Of a stretch of DNA of 64,000 bases, positions 17,387-26,124 are shown piece by piece; the first letter of the stretch is position 1; each line of letters starts with the position of its first letter. Origin of the DNA: DASRYH01 sp035687245 (GTDB lineage: Bacteria > Actinomycetota > Coriobacteriia > Anaerosomatales > PHET01); assembly GCA_035687245.1 (NCBI GenBank), contig DASRYH010000028.1:119668-183667 (forward strand), read 5' to 3'. Made by a program: the position numbers and the translations under genes. The notes beneath the pieces are model-generated. The model searched no databases and had not been told where the DNA came from. It saw only the letters and a list, made by a program, of their open reading frames with translations.

Positions 17387-18198
17387 TGGACATCGGACGC
17401 ATCGACAGCAGCGCGGTCCAGGGTCGCTCGTGGCTGCATGGCGCGGCGCCTGCAGCCAAGCTCACCGCGTTCGCTTTGTTGCTGGCCGCCGTCGTGGTGA
17501 GCAGCAACGTGATAGTGGTCGCCGGCATCATTCTCGCGCTTGCAGGGCTCGTGCTGGCCTGCCGGCTCCCCGCTCGCCTCGCCTTCGGGTTGGCCGCCTA
17601 CCCCGGCCTATTCGCGGCTCTCTACGCTTTCGGCTTGGGAGCTGGCCCGCTGGTGGGCGCACTGGTGGTCGGCAAGGCGGTGGCTGCCGCGCTATGCGGA
17701 GTGGTGCTCGTGCTCTCGACTCCCTACCCCCAGATCTTCGCGCCCATCCAGCGCTTCCTGCCAGCCGTCATCGGCGACGTGCTGCTCATCACCTACCGCT
17801 CGCTATTCCTGCTGCTCGAGCGCTTCGGCCACGTGCTCACAGCCGCCCGGCTGCGCGCAGGCGTGGTCGGTCACAACCCAGTGCGTTCGGCGAAGCTCGT
17901 GACGCGCTCGCTCGGGGGCGTGCTGCTCTACTCCATCGACCTGTCGCAGCGCACCTACGACGTCATGCATCTGCGTGGCTACGATGGGCGTCTCGCGGTC
18001 TCCCCCGCCCCGGCGAAGCACCGCTGGCAGTCGGCGAGCGCCGTCGCCGGCGCGCTTGTGGTTGCTGTGCCGGCGATTGGCTGGCGCGTCGGCGCCGCCG
18101 CGCTCGCTCCCTATGCATGGCTGCCCGCTGCCGCCGGACTTCTCGCATTCGTCGCCGGCACCGCCATCGGAATCACAAGAAGTAAGGGAATGCAGTGA
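17386..18198 (+). CDS. cbiQ: ECF transporter transmembrane component CbiQ
   Basis: CbiQ (270 residues) is the coupling T-component that links CbiM to the ATPase. The cytoplasmic helix with R-x-R-G-like motifs is visible (ERFGHVLTAARLRAG and DVMHLRGYDGR), framed by about five membrane segments. The ATG overlaps the cbiM stop (TGATG), and the stop overlaps the cbiO GTG, so the three are translated as a unit. Confidence 0.9.
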   Translation: MDIGRIDSSAVQGRSWLHGAAPAAKLTAFALLLAAVVVSSNVIVVAGIILALAGLVLACRLPARLAFGLAAYPGLFAALYAFGLGAGPLVGALVVGKAVAAALCGVVLVLSTPYPQIFAPIQRFLPAVIGDVLLITYRSLFLLLERFGHVLTAARLRAGVVGHNPVRSAKLVTRSLGGVLLYSIDLSQRTYDVMHLRGYDGRLAVSPAPAKHRWQSASAVAGALVVAVPAIGWRVGAAALAPYAWLPAAAGLLAFVAGTAIGITRSKGMQ

Positions 18199-19064
18199 CC
18201 GACCACGTTCACAACCACGCGCCCGTGCCCGGAGAGATCGTGCGCATCAGCTGCGTGAAGCACCGTTTTGAGGACGGTACGCAAGTCGACCTCTGCGGGC
18301 TCGACTTCGTCGCCACAAAGGGCCGTCGCGTCGCGGTGCTCGGCCCAAACGGCTCGGGCAAGACGACGATGCTCTACCACATTCTCGGCCTGCTGCGTGC
18401 CGAAGAGGGGCTGGTGCGAGTCTTCGGCGTGGACCCGTCGCGCAAGTGGAAGGAGATCCGTCGCCGAATCGGCGTCGTGCTGCAAAACGTCGACGAGCAG
18501 ATCCTCGCGCCGACGGTCGCTGACGACGTAGCGTTCTCGCCGCGGCAGTACGGGCTTGCGGAGGCCGAGGTTCACTCTCGAGTGGAGGCTGCGCTTCAAG
18601 CCTTGGGCATCGCGCATCTCTCGCAACGGGTACCGCACAACCTTTCGGGCGGGGAGAAACGCAAGGTAGCGATGGCGGGGGCGATCGTCATGGAGCCCGA
18701 GCTGCTCGTGCTCGACGAGCCCTTCGAGGGGCTCGACCCGTTCGCACGCAGGCAGATGATCGACCTGCTCGACGTACTCGCGGCGGGCGGCGTCACCATC
18801 ATCATGACCACGCACGATATCGACTCCGTGCCCGAGTTCGCCGACTACTGCTACGTGCTCAGGCCGGGCGGCGAGATCGCGCTCAAGGGCTCGCCCGCCG
18901 ATGTCTTCGCTTCGGCAGATGCAATCGCTGCAAGCAACATCAAGCCTCCCGTACTCGCCGAGCTCTTCGCGCGGCTCAAAGAACGCGACGTGTCGACGCC
19001 CGCCGCTGCGCTCACCATTGGCGAGGCGGTCGACGCGCTCGTCGGATGGAAGCAGGAGAGGTAA
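18195..19064 (+). CDS. cbiO: ECF transporter ATPase CbiO
   Basis: This 289-residue ABC ATPase powers the CbiMQ importer. It has Walker A GPNGSGKTT, Q-loop VVLQNVDEQI, signature LSGGEKRK and Walker B LLVLDEPFEGLDP, all intact, plus a C-terminal extension of about 60 residues. The N-terminus contains three histidines (DHVHNH), not conserved in the family as far as I know. The GTG start overlaps cbiQ. It converges on tupC with 30 bases between stop codons. Confidence 0.92.
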   Translation: MTDHVHNHAPVPGEIVRISCVKHRFEDGTQVDLCGLDFVATKGRRVAVLGPNGSGKTTMLYHILGLLRAEEGLVRVFGVDPSRKWKEIRRRIGVVLQNVDEQILAPTVADDVAFSPRQYGLAEAEVHSRVEAALQALGIAHLSQRVPHNLSGGEKRKVAMAGAIVMEPELLVLDEPFEGLDPFARRQMIDLLDVLAAGGVTIIMTTHDIDSVPEFADYCYVLRPGGEIALKGSPADVFASADAIAASNIKPPVLAELFARLKERDVSTPAAALTIGEAVDALVGWKQER

Positions 19065-19094
19065 CGCTCAAGCGCAGCTCAGGCGCGCCGAGCG

Positions 19095-20219
19095 CTAGGA
19101 GACAGAGGACGAGTTCGGGCTCTTGCGGGTGACCACGGCGCCGGCGGCAAACTCCGCCATGACGGGTTGTCCCTCGCAAAGTCCGAGCGCGCGAACGGTT
19201 GAGCGGGCGGCGGCGGCGCCAAGTCGAAGCCCCGGTGCCGCGAGCCGAACGCTGACCATCGAGCCGTTGGGCCTGAGTTCGATGATACGGGCCTCGAGCT
19301 GGTTGTAGCCCAGCCGGTGCGTCCCGCCGTTGACCGGCGACAAGGCGATGTCTTCCGGCCTCACACCGAAGATGCACTCTTCGCCGACGGGCAGTTCGCC
19401 TTCGGCGAGCACCGCGGTCTCACCAGCGCAGCGAATCCTTAGGACTCCGCCATCGTTCTGCTCGACTATGCCGACCGAGGGCATCTCCGCGTCGAGGAAC
19501 TCAGCGACCCACACGTCGGAGGGCAGCGCCAGCACTTCGTCGGGCGCGCCTTCGGCAACGATCTGGCCGTCTCGCATGACACCGAGATGGTCGGCGACCT
19601 GGACGGCCTCGTCGCGATCGTGCGTCACATAGAGCGTCGTGAGGTGCTGGTTCGCCAGCAGCTCGCCGAACTCGACGGTGAGCTGGCGGCGCAGCAGCGG
19701 GTCGAGGTAGGACAGCGGCTCGTCGAGCAACAGTAGGTCAGGCTGGAGCACGAGCGCCCGCGCCAGCGCCACGCGCTGGGCCTCGCCACCCGATAGCGTG
19801 AGCGCGCTGCGCTTCTCCCACCCAGGGATGCCCATGCGCTCGAGCTGCTCGCGCACGCGGCGCGCACGCTCGTCGCGGTGGATGCCGCGCAACTTCAGGC
19901 CGTAGGCGACGTTGTCCTCGACGGTTCCTCGCATCAGGTGCGGCTTCTGAAAGACCGCCGCGATTCGGCGGCGCGTGGAGAGACTGCCGGCGTCGAGCAC
20001 CTCGTCGTCGAAGGTGACCGTGCCCGTGGACGGGCGCTCGAGCATGCCCAGCACGCGCATGAGCGTCGATTTGCCCGCGCCTGAGGAGCCCAGCAGCGCA
20101 TACGTCTTGCCCGCGGGAATCGTCACAGAGCCAACGTCGAGCACGGTTCGCTTGTGGTAGACCACCGTGAGGTCGCGCCCAACTACGCGCGGCGCACTGT
20201 TCGTGCCGCTATCGCTCAT
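19095..20219 (-). CDS. tupC: Tungstate ABC transporter ATP-binding protein
   Basis: The 374-residue ATPase has Walker A GSSGAGKST, signature LSGGEAQRVALARAL and Walker B LLLLDEPLSYLDP. A C-terminal region from about residue 235 contains TOBE-type segments (VSVRLAAPGLRLGAAAA) such as bind oxyanions in ModC-like proteins. The linked permease and TupA-type receptor make tungstate the expected substrate. It overlaps tupB by 11 bases. Confidence 0.88.
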   Translation of the reverse strand: MSDSGTNSAPRVVGRDLTVVYHKRTVLDVGSVTIPAGKTYALLGSSGAGKSTLMRVLGMLERPSTGTVTFDDEVLDAGSLSTRRRIAAVFQKPHLMRGTVEDNVAYGLKLRGIHRDERARRVREQLERMGIPGWEKRSALTLSGGEAQRVALARALVLQPDLLLLDEPLSYLDPLLRRQLTVEFGELLANQHLTTLYVTHDRDEAVQVADHLGVMRDGQIVAEGAPDEVLALPSDVWVAEFLDAEMPSVGIVEQNDGGVLRIRCAGETAVLAEGELPVGEECIFGVRPEDIALSPVNGGTHRLGYNQLEARIIELRPNGSMVSVRLAAPGLRLGAAAARSTVRALGLCEGQPVMAEFAAGAVVTRKSPNSSSVS

Positions 20220-20913
20220 AGGTCACGCCCGAGTTCTGCATCGTCGTGAGAACCACGTTCACCACGATGACGATGCCGATCAGCACCATCGCCCACGACA
20301 TAGCGAGGCCGAATTGGCCGCGACGGACGTCGAACTGGATTGCGGTGGTCATGACCATGGTGGCTCCTTGGATTGCGCCACCCACCATACTTACGGCGCC
20401 GACCTCAGAGATGACGCCGCCGAAACCTGCGATAACTGCGGCGAAGATTCCGCGACGCGACTCCTTGAGTACGGCGATGGCCTCCTGCAACCGGGAGGCG
20501 CCTAGCGCTCGCACCTGAATCCGCAGCTCGCGCGAGACCGAAGCGACGGCTGCCGTGGAGACGCCCGCGATCAGCGGGGTGGCGAGCATCACCTGGGCGA
20601 TGATCATCGCCGGAGGGGTGAAGAGAATCTCCATGAAGCCCAGAGGGCCGGAGCGAGAGAGCGCCATATATACGAAGAGGCCGACAACCACCGGCGGCAG
20701 TCCCATCGCGGTATTCACCAGAACGATCAGCGCACCTCGTCCGGCGAAGCGGCTGATGCCGAGGAAGTACCCGATGGGTATGCCTACGAGGCACGCCAGC
20801 AGCGTCGCGGTGCCCGAGACCTGCAGCGAAAGCCAGATGATGTCGTAGACCTCTGATGAGCCAGAGACCAGCAGGCGCAGCGCATCGCCGACGGCCGTGG
20901 AGTAGACCCCCAT
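20209..20913 (-). CDS. tupB: Tungstate ABC transporter permease
   Basis: TupB (234 residues) has about five to six membrane segments and the cytoplasmic EAA-like loop (RALGASRLQEAIAVLKESRRG). Its hydrophobic pattern and length fit the TupB/ModB branch of permeases. It follows tupA on the same strand after a 93-base gap that holds a 12-bp perfect hairpin, and overlaps tupC. Confidence 0.9.
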   Translation of the reverse strand: MGVYSTAVGDALRLLVSGSSEVYDIIWLSLQVSGTATLLACLVGIPIGYFLGISRFAGRGALIVLVNTAMGLPPVVVGLFVYMALSRSGPLGFMEILFTPPAMIIAQVMLATPLIAGVSTAAVASVSRELRIQVRALGASRLQEAIAVLKESRRGIFAAVIAGFGGVISEVGAVSMVGGAIQGATMVMTTAIQFDVRRGQFGLAMSWAMVLIGIVIVVNVVLTTMQNSGVTYER

Positions 20914-20959
20914 GACACCCTTCGTTCGTTGTGGCTTCCTCGAATCGCGTGCAAAGAGA

Positions 20960-20990
20960 AGAGCGGCCGGGCCGCAGACCCGGCCGCTCT
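20960..20990 (-). terminator. Hairpin between tupA and tupB
   Basis: AGAGCGGCCGGG and CCCGGCCGCTCT pair perfectly (12 bp) around a 7-base loop, followed on the minus strand by TTCTCTTT. It lies just after the tupA stop. A partial terminator or RNA-stability element would raise the receptor level above that of the permease and ATPase, a common arrangement in ABC importer operons. Confidence 0.65.
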
Positions 20991-21006
20991 CATCGAGCAG
21001 ATTGTA

Positions 21007-22125
21007 CTAGTCGGCGTCCGGCCAGAAGATGTGCAGGCCGTACTTCTTGTAGCCGAAGTTGTAGATCGTGTTCTGAACCGTTTCGGTGCGAATCCACGTG
21101 GAGAACGCGGCGCCTCCTGCGGGCTGCTTCGCGCCGACGACTTCGATGACGGTGTAGGGATTCTGAAGCGACGCGTCGCCCTGCTGGACGATCTTGAGGT
21201 CGCTCGGACGGTTGGTGACCCACGTTGCGCGGTCGACCAACGTGTAGCCGTTCTTCTCAGACGCCATGCGCAGGCAGTCGCCCATGCCGAGACCGGACTT
21301 GACGTACCAGTCGCTCGGATTGGGATAGCCGGCGTAGCCTGCGTCCTTCCACAGGGCGAGCTCCTTCTTGTGGGTGCCGGAGTCATCACCGCGCGAGACG
21401 AAGATCTCCTTGGAGTCCGTGCGAAGCTTCTTGAAGCAGTCGATGATGCTGCCCTGGGTCGCGATGCTACCCGGGTCGGCGTTCGGACCTACAAGCATGA
21501 AGGTGTTGTGCATGACGGGCTGGCGATTCTTGCCCCAGCCGCCCTTCACAAAGGCGATTTCGTCGGCAGGGCTGTGCACGAGCAGCACGTCGGCGTCCTT
21601 GCTCTTGCCGTACGCGATCGCCTGCCCAGAACCGACGTAGAGGCCTTGGATGTCATACATCGGATAGGCCTTCTCAAACGCCGGCTCGAGCACGGTCATC
21701 AGCCCTGAGTCCTGCGTCGAGGTGGTGGAAGCGAGCATCACAACGGTTCGCGGATTGACGGTCACGCGCTTCTTGGCAGAGGTCGCTTTCGCGTACTTCG
21801 CGCGGAAGTCGTAGCTGCCTGTCGTCCCCGTCTTGAACGAGTACTTCCACGCGCTCTTGGAGTTCGTCTTGACCTTCACGCTCTTCCACACGAGCGATGT
21901 GGTCTTCTTGTACTGGACGACTACCGTCTTCTTCGCCGCCGTCGGCTTCACAGAACCGCTGATCGTGCTCGCTTGGTTCGTGTATACCGACGCCTTGCTG
22001 ACCTTGATGGTCAGCCTAGTGGCTGCGAACGACATCGCCGGAATGGCCAGCGCCACCACGAGCGCGACGATGATCGCGACGATGGCTCTCTGGCGGATGC
22101 CGGCCGCCGTTGACCTGTTTTGCAT
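21007..22125 (-). CDS. tupA: Tungstate-binding protein TupA with an added N-terminal Ig-like domain
   Basis: This 372-residue exported protein has a signal sequence (AIVAIIVALVVALAIPAMSF), an Ig-like beta domain of about 90 residues (ASTISGSVKPTAAKKTVVVQ) and then the TupA domain from about residue 128. The tungstate receptor signatures STTSTQDSGLM, LVHSPADE and DDSGTHKKELALW are clear; TupA binds tungstate far more tightly than molybdate. Receptors of single-membrane bacteria are usually lipoproteins, but there is no lipobox cysteine here, so an uncleaved signal or the Ig domain may hold it at the surface. AAGGGGAAGG precedes the ATG. Confidence 0.93.
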   Translation of the reverse strand: MQNRSTAAGIRQRAIVAIIVALVVALAIPAMSFAATRLTIKVSKASVYTNQASTISGSVKPTAAKKTVVVQYKKTTSLVWKSVKVKTNSKSAWKYSFKTGTTGSYDFRAKYAKATSAKKRVTVNPRTVVMLASTTSTQDSGLMTVLEPAFEKAYPMYDIQGLYVGSGQAIAYGKSKDADVLLVHSPADEIAFVKGGWGKNRQPVMHNTFMLVGPNADPGSIATQGSIIDCFKKLRTDSKEIFVSRGDDSGTHKKELALWKDAGYAGYPNPSDWYVKSGLGMGDCLRMASEKNGYTLVDRATWVTNRPSDLKIVQQGDASLQNPYTVIEVVGAKQPAGGAAFSTWIRTETVQNTIYNFGYKKYGLHIFWPDAD

Positions 22126-22220
22126 GCCTTCCCCTTTCCGCTTTCGGGTCCTCTGCTTGATCGAGAATCCCGTTGCCTTCGACCTCGGCGTGCCGCGCCT
22201 TGTGTGAGGTCTGGGCCCAA

Positions 22221-22247
22221 GAAAAATGCGAGGGTCTGCGGCCCCCG
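22221..22247 (-). terminator. Weak terminator-like hairpin between the flavodiiron gene and tupA
   Basis: On the minus strand CGGGGG pairs with CCCTCG (one G-U pair) around a 7-base loop, followed by CATTTTTC. It could end the flavodiiron transcript or attenuate tupA, whose ATG is about 95 bases further on. The 237-base interval 22126-22362 shows no gene. Confidence 0.4.
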
Positions 22248-22362
22248 TTTAGCACCTTGCCTAATGTGCGTCCGAATCAGTCATACCCTAAAGAACTACT
22301 TAGGCTGCAGTCCAGACTAGCAAAACGGGCGTGACTGTGGCGTTGTGACTTTGCCCGAAGGG

Positions 22363-23628
22363 CTATTCGGCGGCTTCGGCCTTCGCCGCGGCATCCGCTT
22401 TCGCGGCGGCTTCGGCCATCACGTCGACTCCCTTGCCCATCGCGATGACGTGCTCGCCGAAGGCGCGACCCCACTGGCGTGCAGCATCGAGGTCTTCGGC
22501 AGTGGGTCGGAACTTCTCCGTGAAGTCGGGTTCGGGCATGCCGAAGCCGATCTCTTCGAGACGCCCTTGCATCTGTTTGGTGGCGCCACTTGACCAGCCG
22601 TAGCTGCCGAAGACGCCCGCGATCTTGTCGGCGGGCTTGAGACCCGCGACGTACTGCAGGAAGCCCGCCACGCGGTGCAGCATGCCGTGATGCAGTGTGG
22701 GCGAGCCGAGCAGGAGCGCCCGGGCGTCCATCATCTCCTTCATGATGTGCGAGTACGCGGCGACAGCGAGGTCATAGACTTCGACGTCGATGCCGGTCTC
22801 AGCAGCGCCATCGGCGATCTCGCGCGCAAGGACGTCGGTAGAGCCCCACATCGTGGAGTACGCGATGATGAGCTTGTCGGATGTCTTGCCCGAGGCGAGC
22901 ATGCTCAGGTAGTCGATGGCGGTGTGCACCATGCTGCCGCGCCAGGCGACTCCGTGCGAGGGTGCGATGACATCCAGCTCCCATCCGTTCGCAACGACCT
23001 TCTCGATCGCCTTGCAGACCTGCTTGCCCAAGGGCATCAGGATATTGGCGTAATACTCGGCCATCTCATCGAGCGCGAGCCGCTGGCCGAGCTCGTCGGC
23101 GAAGCGCTCTGAGGACGCCACGTGCTGTCCGAACGCGTCGTTGGGCATGAGCACCTTGCACTCGGGGCAGTAGGTGAACATCGAGTCGGGCCAGTGGACC
23201 ATCGGCATCGGCAGGAAGCGCAGCGTCTTGCCTCCGAGATCGATCACGCTATCGGGGCCGACCGGGTCGACGTGGATGTCAGGGCCGTGGTATTCGGCGA
23301 TTCCTCGCACACCGCCTGCGCTCGCTACGAGCTTCGCGTTGGGACACGCCTCGGCGACCATGCGCATACCGCCGTTGTGGTCGGGCTCGATGTGGTTGAC
23401 CACGATGTAGTCGATCTTCTCGAGCGGCATGATGCTCTTGATTCGCTCGAGCAGCTCGGGGACGAAGGGGATCTTGACGGTGTCGATGAGCGCGACCTTG
23501 TCGTCACCCTTTACGAGGTAAGCGTTGTAGGTGGTGCCGTGCGGGGTCTCATAGCCGTGGAAGTCGCGCAGGTTCCAGTCGATGGCTCCTACCCAGTCGA
23601 TTCCCTCGACAACGGGTGATGCTTTCAT
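22363..23628 (-). CDS. Flavodiiron protein (FprA-type NO/O2 reductase)
   Basis: The 421-residue protein joins a metallo-beta-lactamase diiron domain and a flavodoxin domain. Diiron ligands are visible: H-x-E-x-D-H in VVNHIEPDHNGG, His in MVHWPDS, Asp in PNDAFGQH and His in APSHGVAW. The flavodoxin part has YSTMWGSTD for FMN binding and GSYGWSSGA. Such enzymes reduce O2 to water or NO to N2O in the cytoplasm of anaerobes. An Ala/Glu/Lys-rich tail of about 20 residues ends the protein. ATG at 23628 follows GAGGAGG. Confidence 0.95.
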   Translation of the reverse strand: MKASPVVEGIDWVGAIDWNLRDFHGYETPHGTTYNAYLVKGDDKVALIDTVKIPFVPELLERIKSIMPLEKIDYIVVNHIEPDHNGGMRMVAEACPNAKLVASAGGVRGIAEYHGPDIHVDPVGPDSVIDLGGKTLRFLPMPMVHWPDSMFTYCPECKVLMPNDAFGQHVASSERFADELGQRLALDEMAEYYANILMPLGKQVCKAIEKVVANGWELDVIAPSHGVAWRGSMVHTAIDYLSMLASGKTSDKLIIAYSTMWGSTDVLAREIADGAAETGIDVEVYDLAVAAYSHIMKEMMDARALLLGSPTLHHGMLHRVAGFLQYVAGLKPADKIAGVFGSYGWSSGATKQMQGRLEEIGFGMPEPDFTEKFRPTAEDLDAARQWGRAFGEHVIAMGKGVDVMAEAAAKADAAAKAEAAE

Positions 23629-23736
23629 CCTGGTCCTCCTCGTGGTGTGAACATTTGTGTGTGGCGTGCGCGGCGCTCTAGCTCTATCGAAGACCAACGC
23701 TGTTTCCGATACAGATGATGTCCGCAAAGGAGCGCT

Positions 23737-24927
23737 GTGTTCTTCATTTTCCCATATCGCATCAGACGGCCGTTCAAGATGCCCTGGGTCACCCTCGGCA
23801 TCATGGGCGTCTGCCTCGTCGTGTTCGCGCTTCAGCTCGCCATGGGGCTGGAGCGCTCGTTCGCGCTGCTGGGCTTCCGCCCCGACGCTGCAGGCATCGT
23901 CACGTGGTTCACGGCGATGTTCGCCCACGCCGGTGTGATGCACCTTGCAGGCAACCTGTACTTCCTGTGGCTCTTCGGCGGCGTGCTCGAAGACACCATC
24001 GGGCGCTCGCGTTACCTGCTGCTCTACATCGCCGGTGGACTGGTCGCAGCGCTGTTTCACGCGCTGATGATGCTCATCTTCGCCCGCAACCAGTTGACGA
24101 TCCCCTCCGTGGGCGCGTCGGGTGCGATCGCGGCGGTCATGGGCCTTTCGGCGGTGCGGTTCTCGAGACTCAAGCTCGACGTCTGGTACTGCCTCTTCAT
24201 GCTCGTGTTCATCAAGTCGGGCACCTTCTCTATCCCCGCGTTCACCGGAGTCATCCTGTTCGTGGCCCGTGAGGTGTGGGGCGGCCTGAGTAGCCTCGCC
24301 TTTGGCTCCACAAGCGTGGCGCACTGGGCACACGTGGGCGGTGCGCTCTTTGGCATCGCAGCAGCCTACGGCTTCGGGCTCGGGAAGGATCTCAACCGCG
24401 AGGAGGCGGAGCGCGAGGCCGCGAGCTGGGCGGCGGTAGGACGCATGGACGTTGCGCAGGAGCGGCTGCTGTCAAGCAGCGGCGACCAGGTGTCGGTGTC
24501 GCTGACGCGCGCCCGGCAGGCACTGGGCGCCTACATCCCCGACGCCGCCGCGGCCGGAGTGGATGTGCGTAGCGCGCTTCGGGCCCTCATTGTGGCCGGG
24601 CGTCGCTCCGAGGTCGCCGACGTCTACCTCGAGTTCAAGCCTCAGATGGAGTCGCCGCTCTTCCTTGACGCGCAGACGCTTGCCGCGGTCGCTAACGCGT
24701 GCGAAACGCTCGGCCGCTACGACATCGCCGCCCACGCCTACTACAGCCTGCTGCGCCACTTCCCGGGCGCTACGGAGGCGGAACGAGCGCTGTTCAGGCT
24801 CGCCCACGTCTATCTCGCTCAGGGCAGGGCCATTGAGGCGGACAAGACCTGGGCGACCTTCCGAAGGGTCTTTCCAGCGAGTCCGTGGCTCGGCCACGCT
24901 GACGAGCGCTTCAGAGCGTTCGCGTAG
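23737..24927 (+). CDS. Rhomboid-family intramembrane serine protease with C-terminal TPR-like domain
   Basis: This 396-residue protein has a six-helix rhomboid core. The motif HLAGNLYFLW, the catalytic serine in GASGA (residue 128) and the catalytic histidine in AHWAHVGGALFG (residue 199) are all present, so it should be active. After the membrane part, residues about 205-396 form a soluble helical region with TPR character (YDIAAHAYYSLLRHFPGATE, LAHVYLAQGRAIEAD). Start is a GTG at 23737 with AGGAG six bases before. It diverges from the flavodiiron gene. Confidence 0.93.
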   Translation: MFFIFPYRIRRPFKMPWVTLGIMGVCLVVFALQLAMGLERSFALLGFRPDAAGIVTWFTAMFAHAGVMHLAGNLYFLWLFGGVLEDTIGRSRYLLLYIAGGLVAALFHALMMLIFARNQLTIPSVGASGAIAAVMGLSAVRFSRLKLDVWYCLFMLVFIKSGTFSIPAFTGVILFVAREVWGGLSSLAFGSTSVAHWAHVGGALFGIAAAYGFGLGKDLNREEAEREAASWAAVGRMDVAQERLLSSSGDQVSVSLTRARQALGAYIPDAAAAGVDVRSALRALIVAGRRSEVADVYLEFKPQMESPLFLDAQTLAAVANACETLGRYDIAAHAYYSLLRHFPGATEAERALFRLAHVYLAQGRAIEADKTWATFRRVFPASPWLGHADERFRAFA

Positions 24928-24997
24928 ACGGGAAAGCCCCGCCGAAGTGCGGTCTGGCCGTCTGTGTGCGCTGCGCGTGGATGCTGCGGAGAAGGCC

Positions 24998-26023
24998 CTA
25001 CGAGCTGCGCTTGACGAAGAAGTCCGCCATCGAGAGCAGCAGGTCTTTTGCCTTGCTCTTCGGCAGGGCGAACTCGAGGCCCGACTTCGCACCGATCACG
25101 AGATCGCGCGCGTAGGTGTTGGCGAACTCAACCGAGCCCGACGCGTTCATGATGTCGACGGCTTCGGCAAGCACTGCGGGGTCGGTCGCGCGCGACGAGA
25201 GGATCGCCAGCAGCCTCTCGCGGTTCGGCGAGTTCTGGAGCGCGTGCACCGCGACCAGCGTGCGCTTGCCCTCAGTGACATCACTGCGGAAGTCCTTCTT
25301 GGTGGCTTCCTTGGTGCCCACGAGGTTCAAGACGTCGTCCTGGATCTGGAACGCGAGGCCGGCGGCCATGCCGAAGTCCCGCAGCGTCTCGGTCTGCTCG
25401 GAGGTGCCACCGCCGATGATGCTGCCGATAGCCAGCGGCACGGCGCCAGAGTAGAACGCCGTCTTATGATTCGCCATGAGCAGATAGTCGTCGACCGTGA
25501 TATCGAAACGGTCGTCGCGCGCCCAGCCGATGTCGAGCGCTTGGCCCTCGATGGTGCGCGTAGTCATGTCGACGAGCTCGACGAGTACGAGCAGCTTGGT
25601 GTGCTCGTCGAGATTCGAGTCGTGGACGACCGCACCTGTGACGAGGGAAAGGGCGAGATCGCCGGCGTTGATGGCGAGCCCGATGCCTTCGGCGATGTGC
25701 ATGCACGGCTCGCCGCGACGCGTGAGCGAGCTGTCCATAATGTCGTCGTGGATGAGTGCTGCTGTGTGGAAGTGCTCGATTGCGGCCGCAGCCGAACGGG
25801 CTTTCTCGGGGTTAGAGCCCACGGCCTCACACGCGAGAAGGCAGATCAGCGGGCGGTGGCGCTTGCCGGCGTTGGCGGTGTAGGCGGAGAGCGGCGCATA
25901 GAGGTAGCGCTCCATGTCCGGGTGCACGCCGTCGCCGAAGAATTCGGCAAGGTACGTGTCCATCTTCTTGGCGTTGCGCTTGAGATAGAGCTCGAACCCG
26001 GTCAAAGCCGCTCCGATGTCCAC
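24998..26023 (-). CDS. Polyprenyl diphosphate synthase
   Basis: The 341-residue trans-isoprenyl synthase extends allylic diphosphates with isopentenyl diphosphate, for example for quinones or carotenoid-type lipids. The first aspartate-rich motif DDIMD (in IHDDIMDSSLTRRG) is intact; the second reads QDDVLN, with Asn in the last Asp position. GKRHRPLICLLAC is the typical GKRxRP region. The start is a GTG. The exact chain length cannot be read here. It stands alone, convergent to the rhomboid gene. Confidence 0.9.
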   Translation of the reverse strand: MDIGAALTGFELYLKRNAKKMDTYLAEFFGDGVHPDMERYLYAPLSAYTANAGKRHRPLICLLACEAVGSNPEKARSAAAAIEHFHTAALIHDDIMDSSLTRRGEPCMHIAEGIGLAINAGDLALSLVTGAVVHDSNLDEHTKLLVLVELVDMTTRTIEGQALDIGWARDDRFDITVDDYLLMANHKTAFYSGAVPLAIGSIIGGGTSEQTETLRDFGMAAGLAFQIQDDVLNLVGTKEATKKDFRSDVTEGKRTLVAVHALQNSPNRERLLAILSSRATDPAVLAEAVDIMNASGSVEFANTYARDLVIGAKSGLEFALPKSKAKDLLLSMADFFVKRSS

Positions 26024-26124
26024 TCGCCCCTATCGTGCCTGCCGACCGGGCAGATTCGGGGGTGATTCGCGCGTAATAGTATCAAACGGCTTGCGTGCTC
26101 GATTCGCCGATGCCGCTCACTTCG

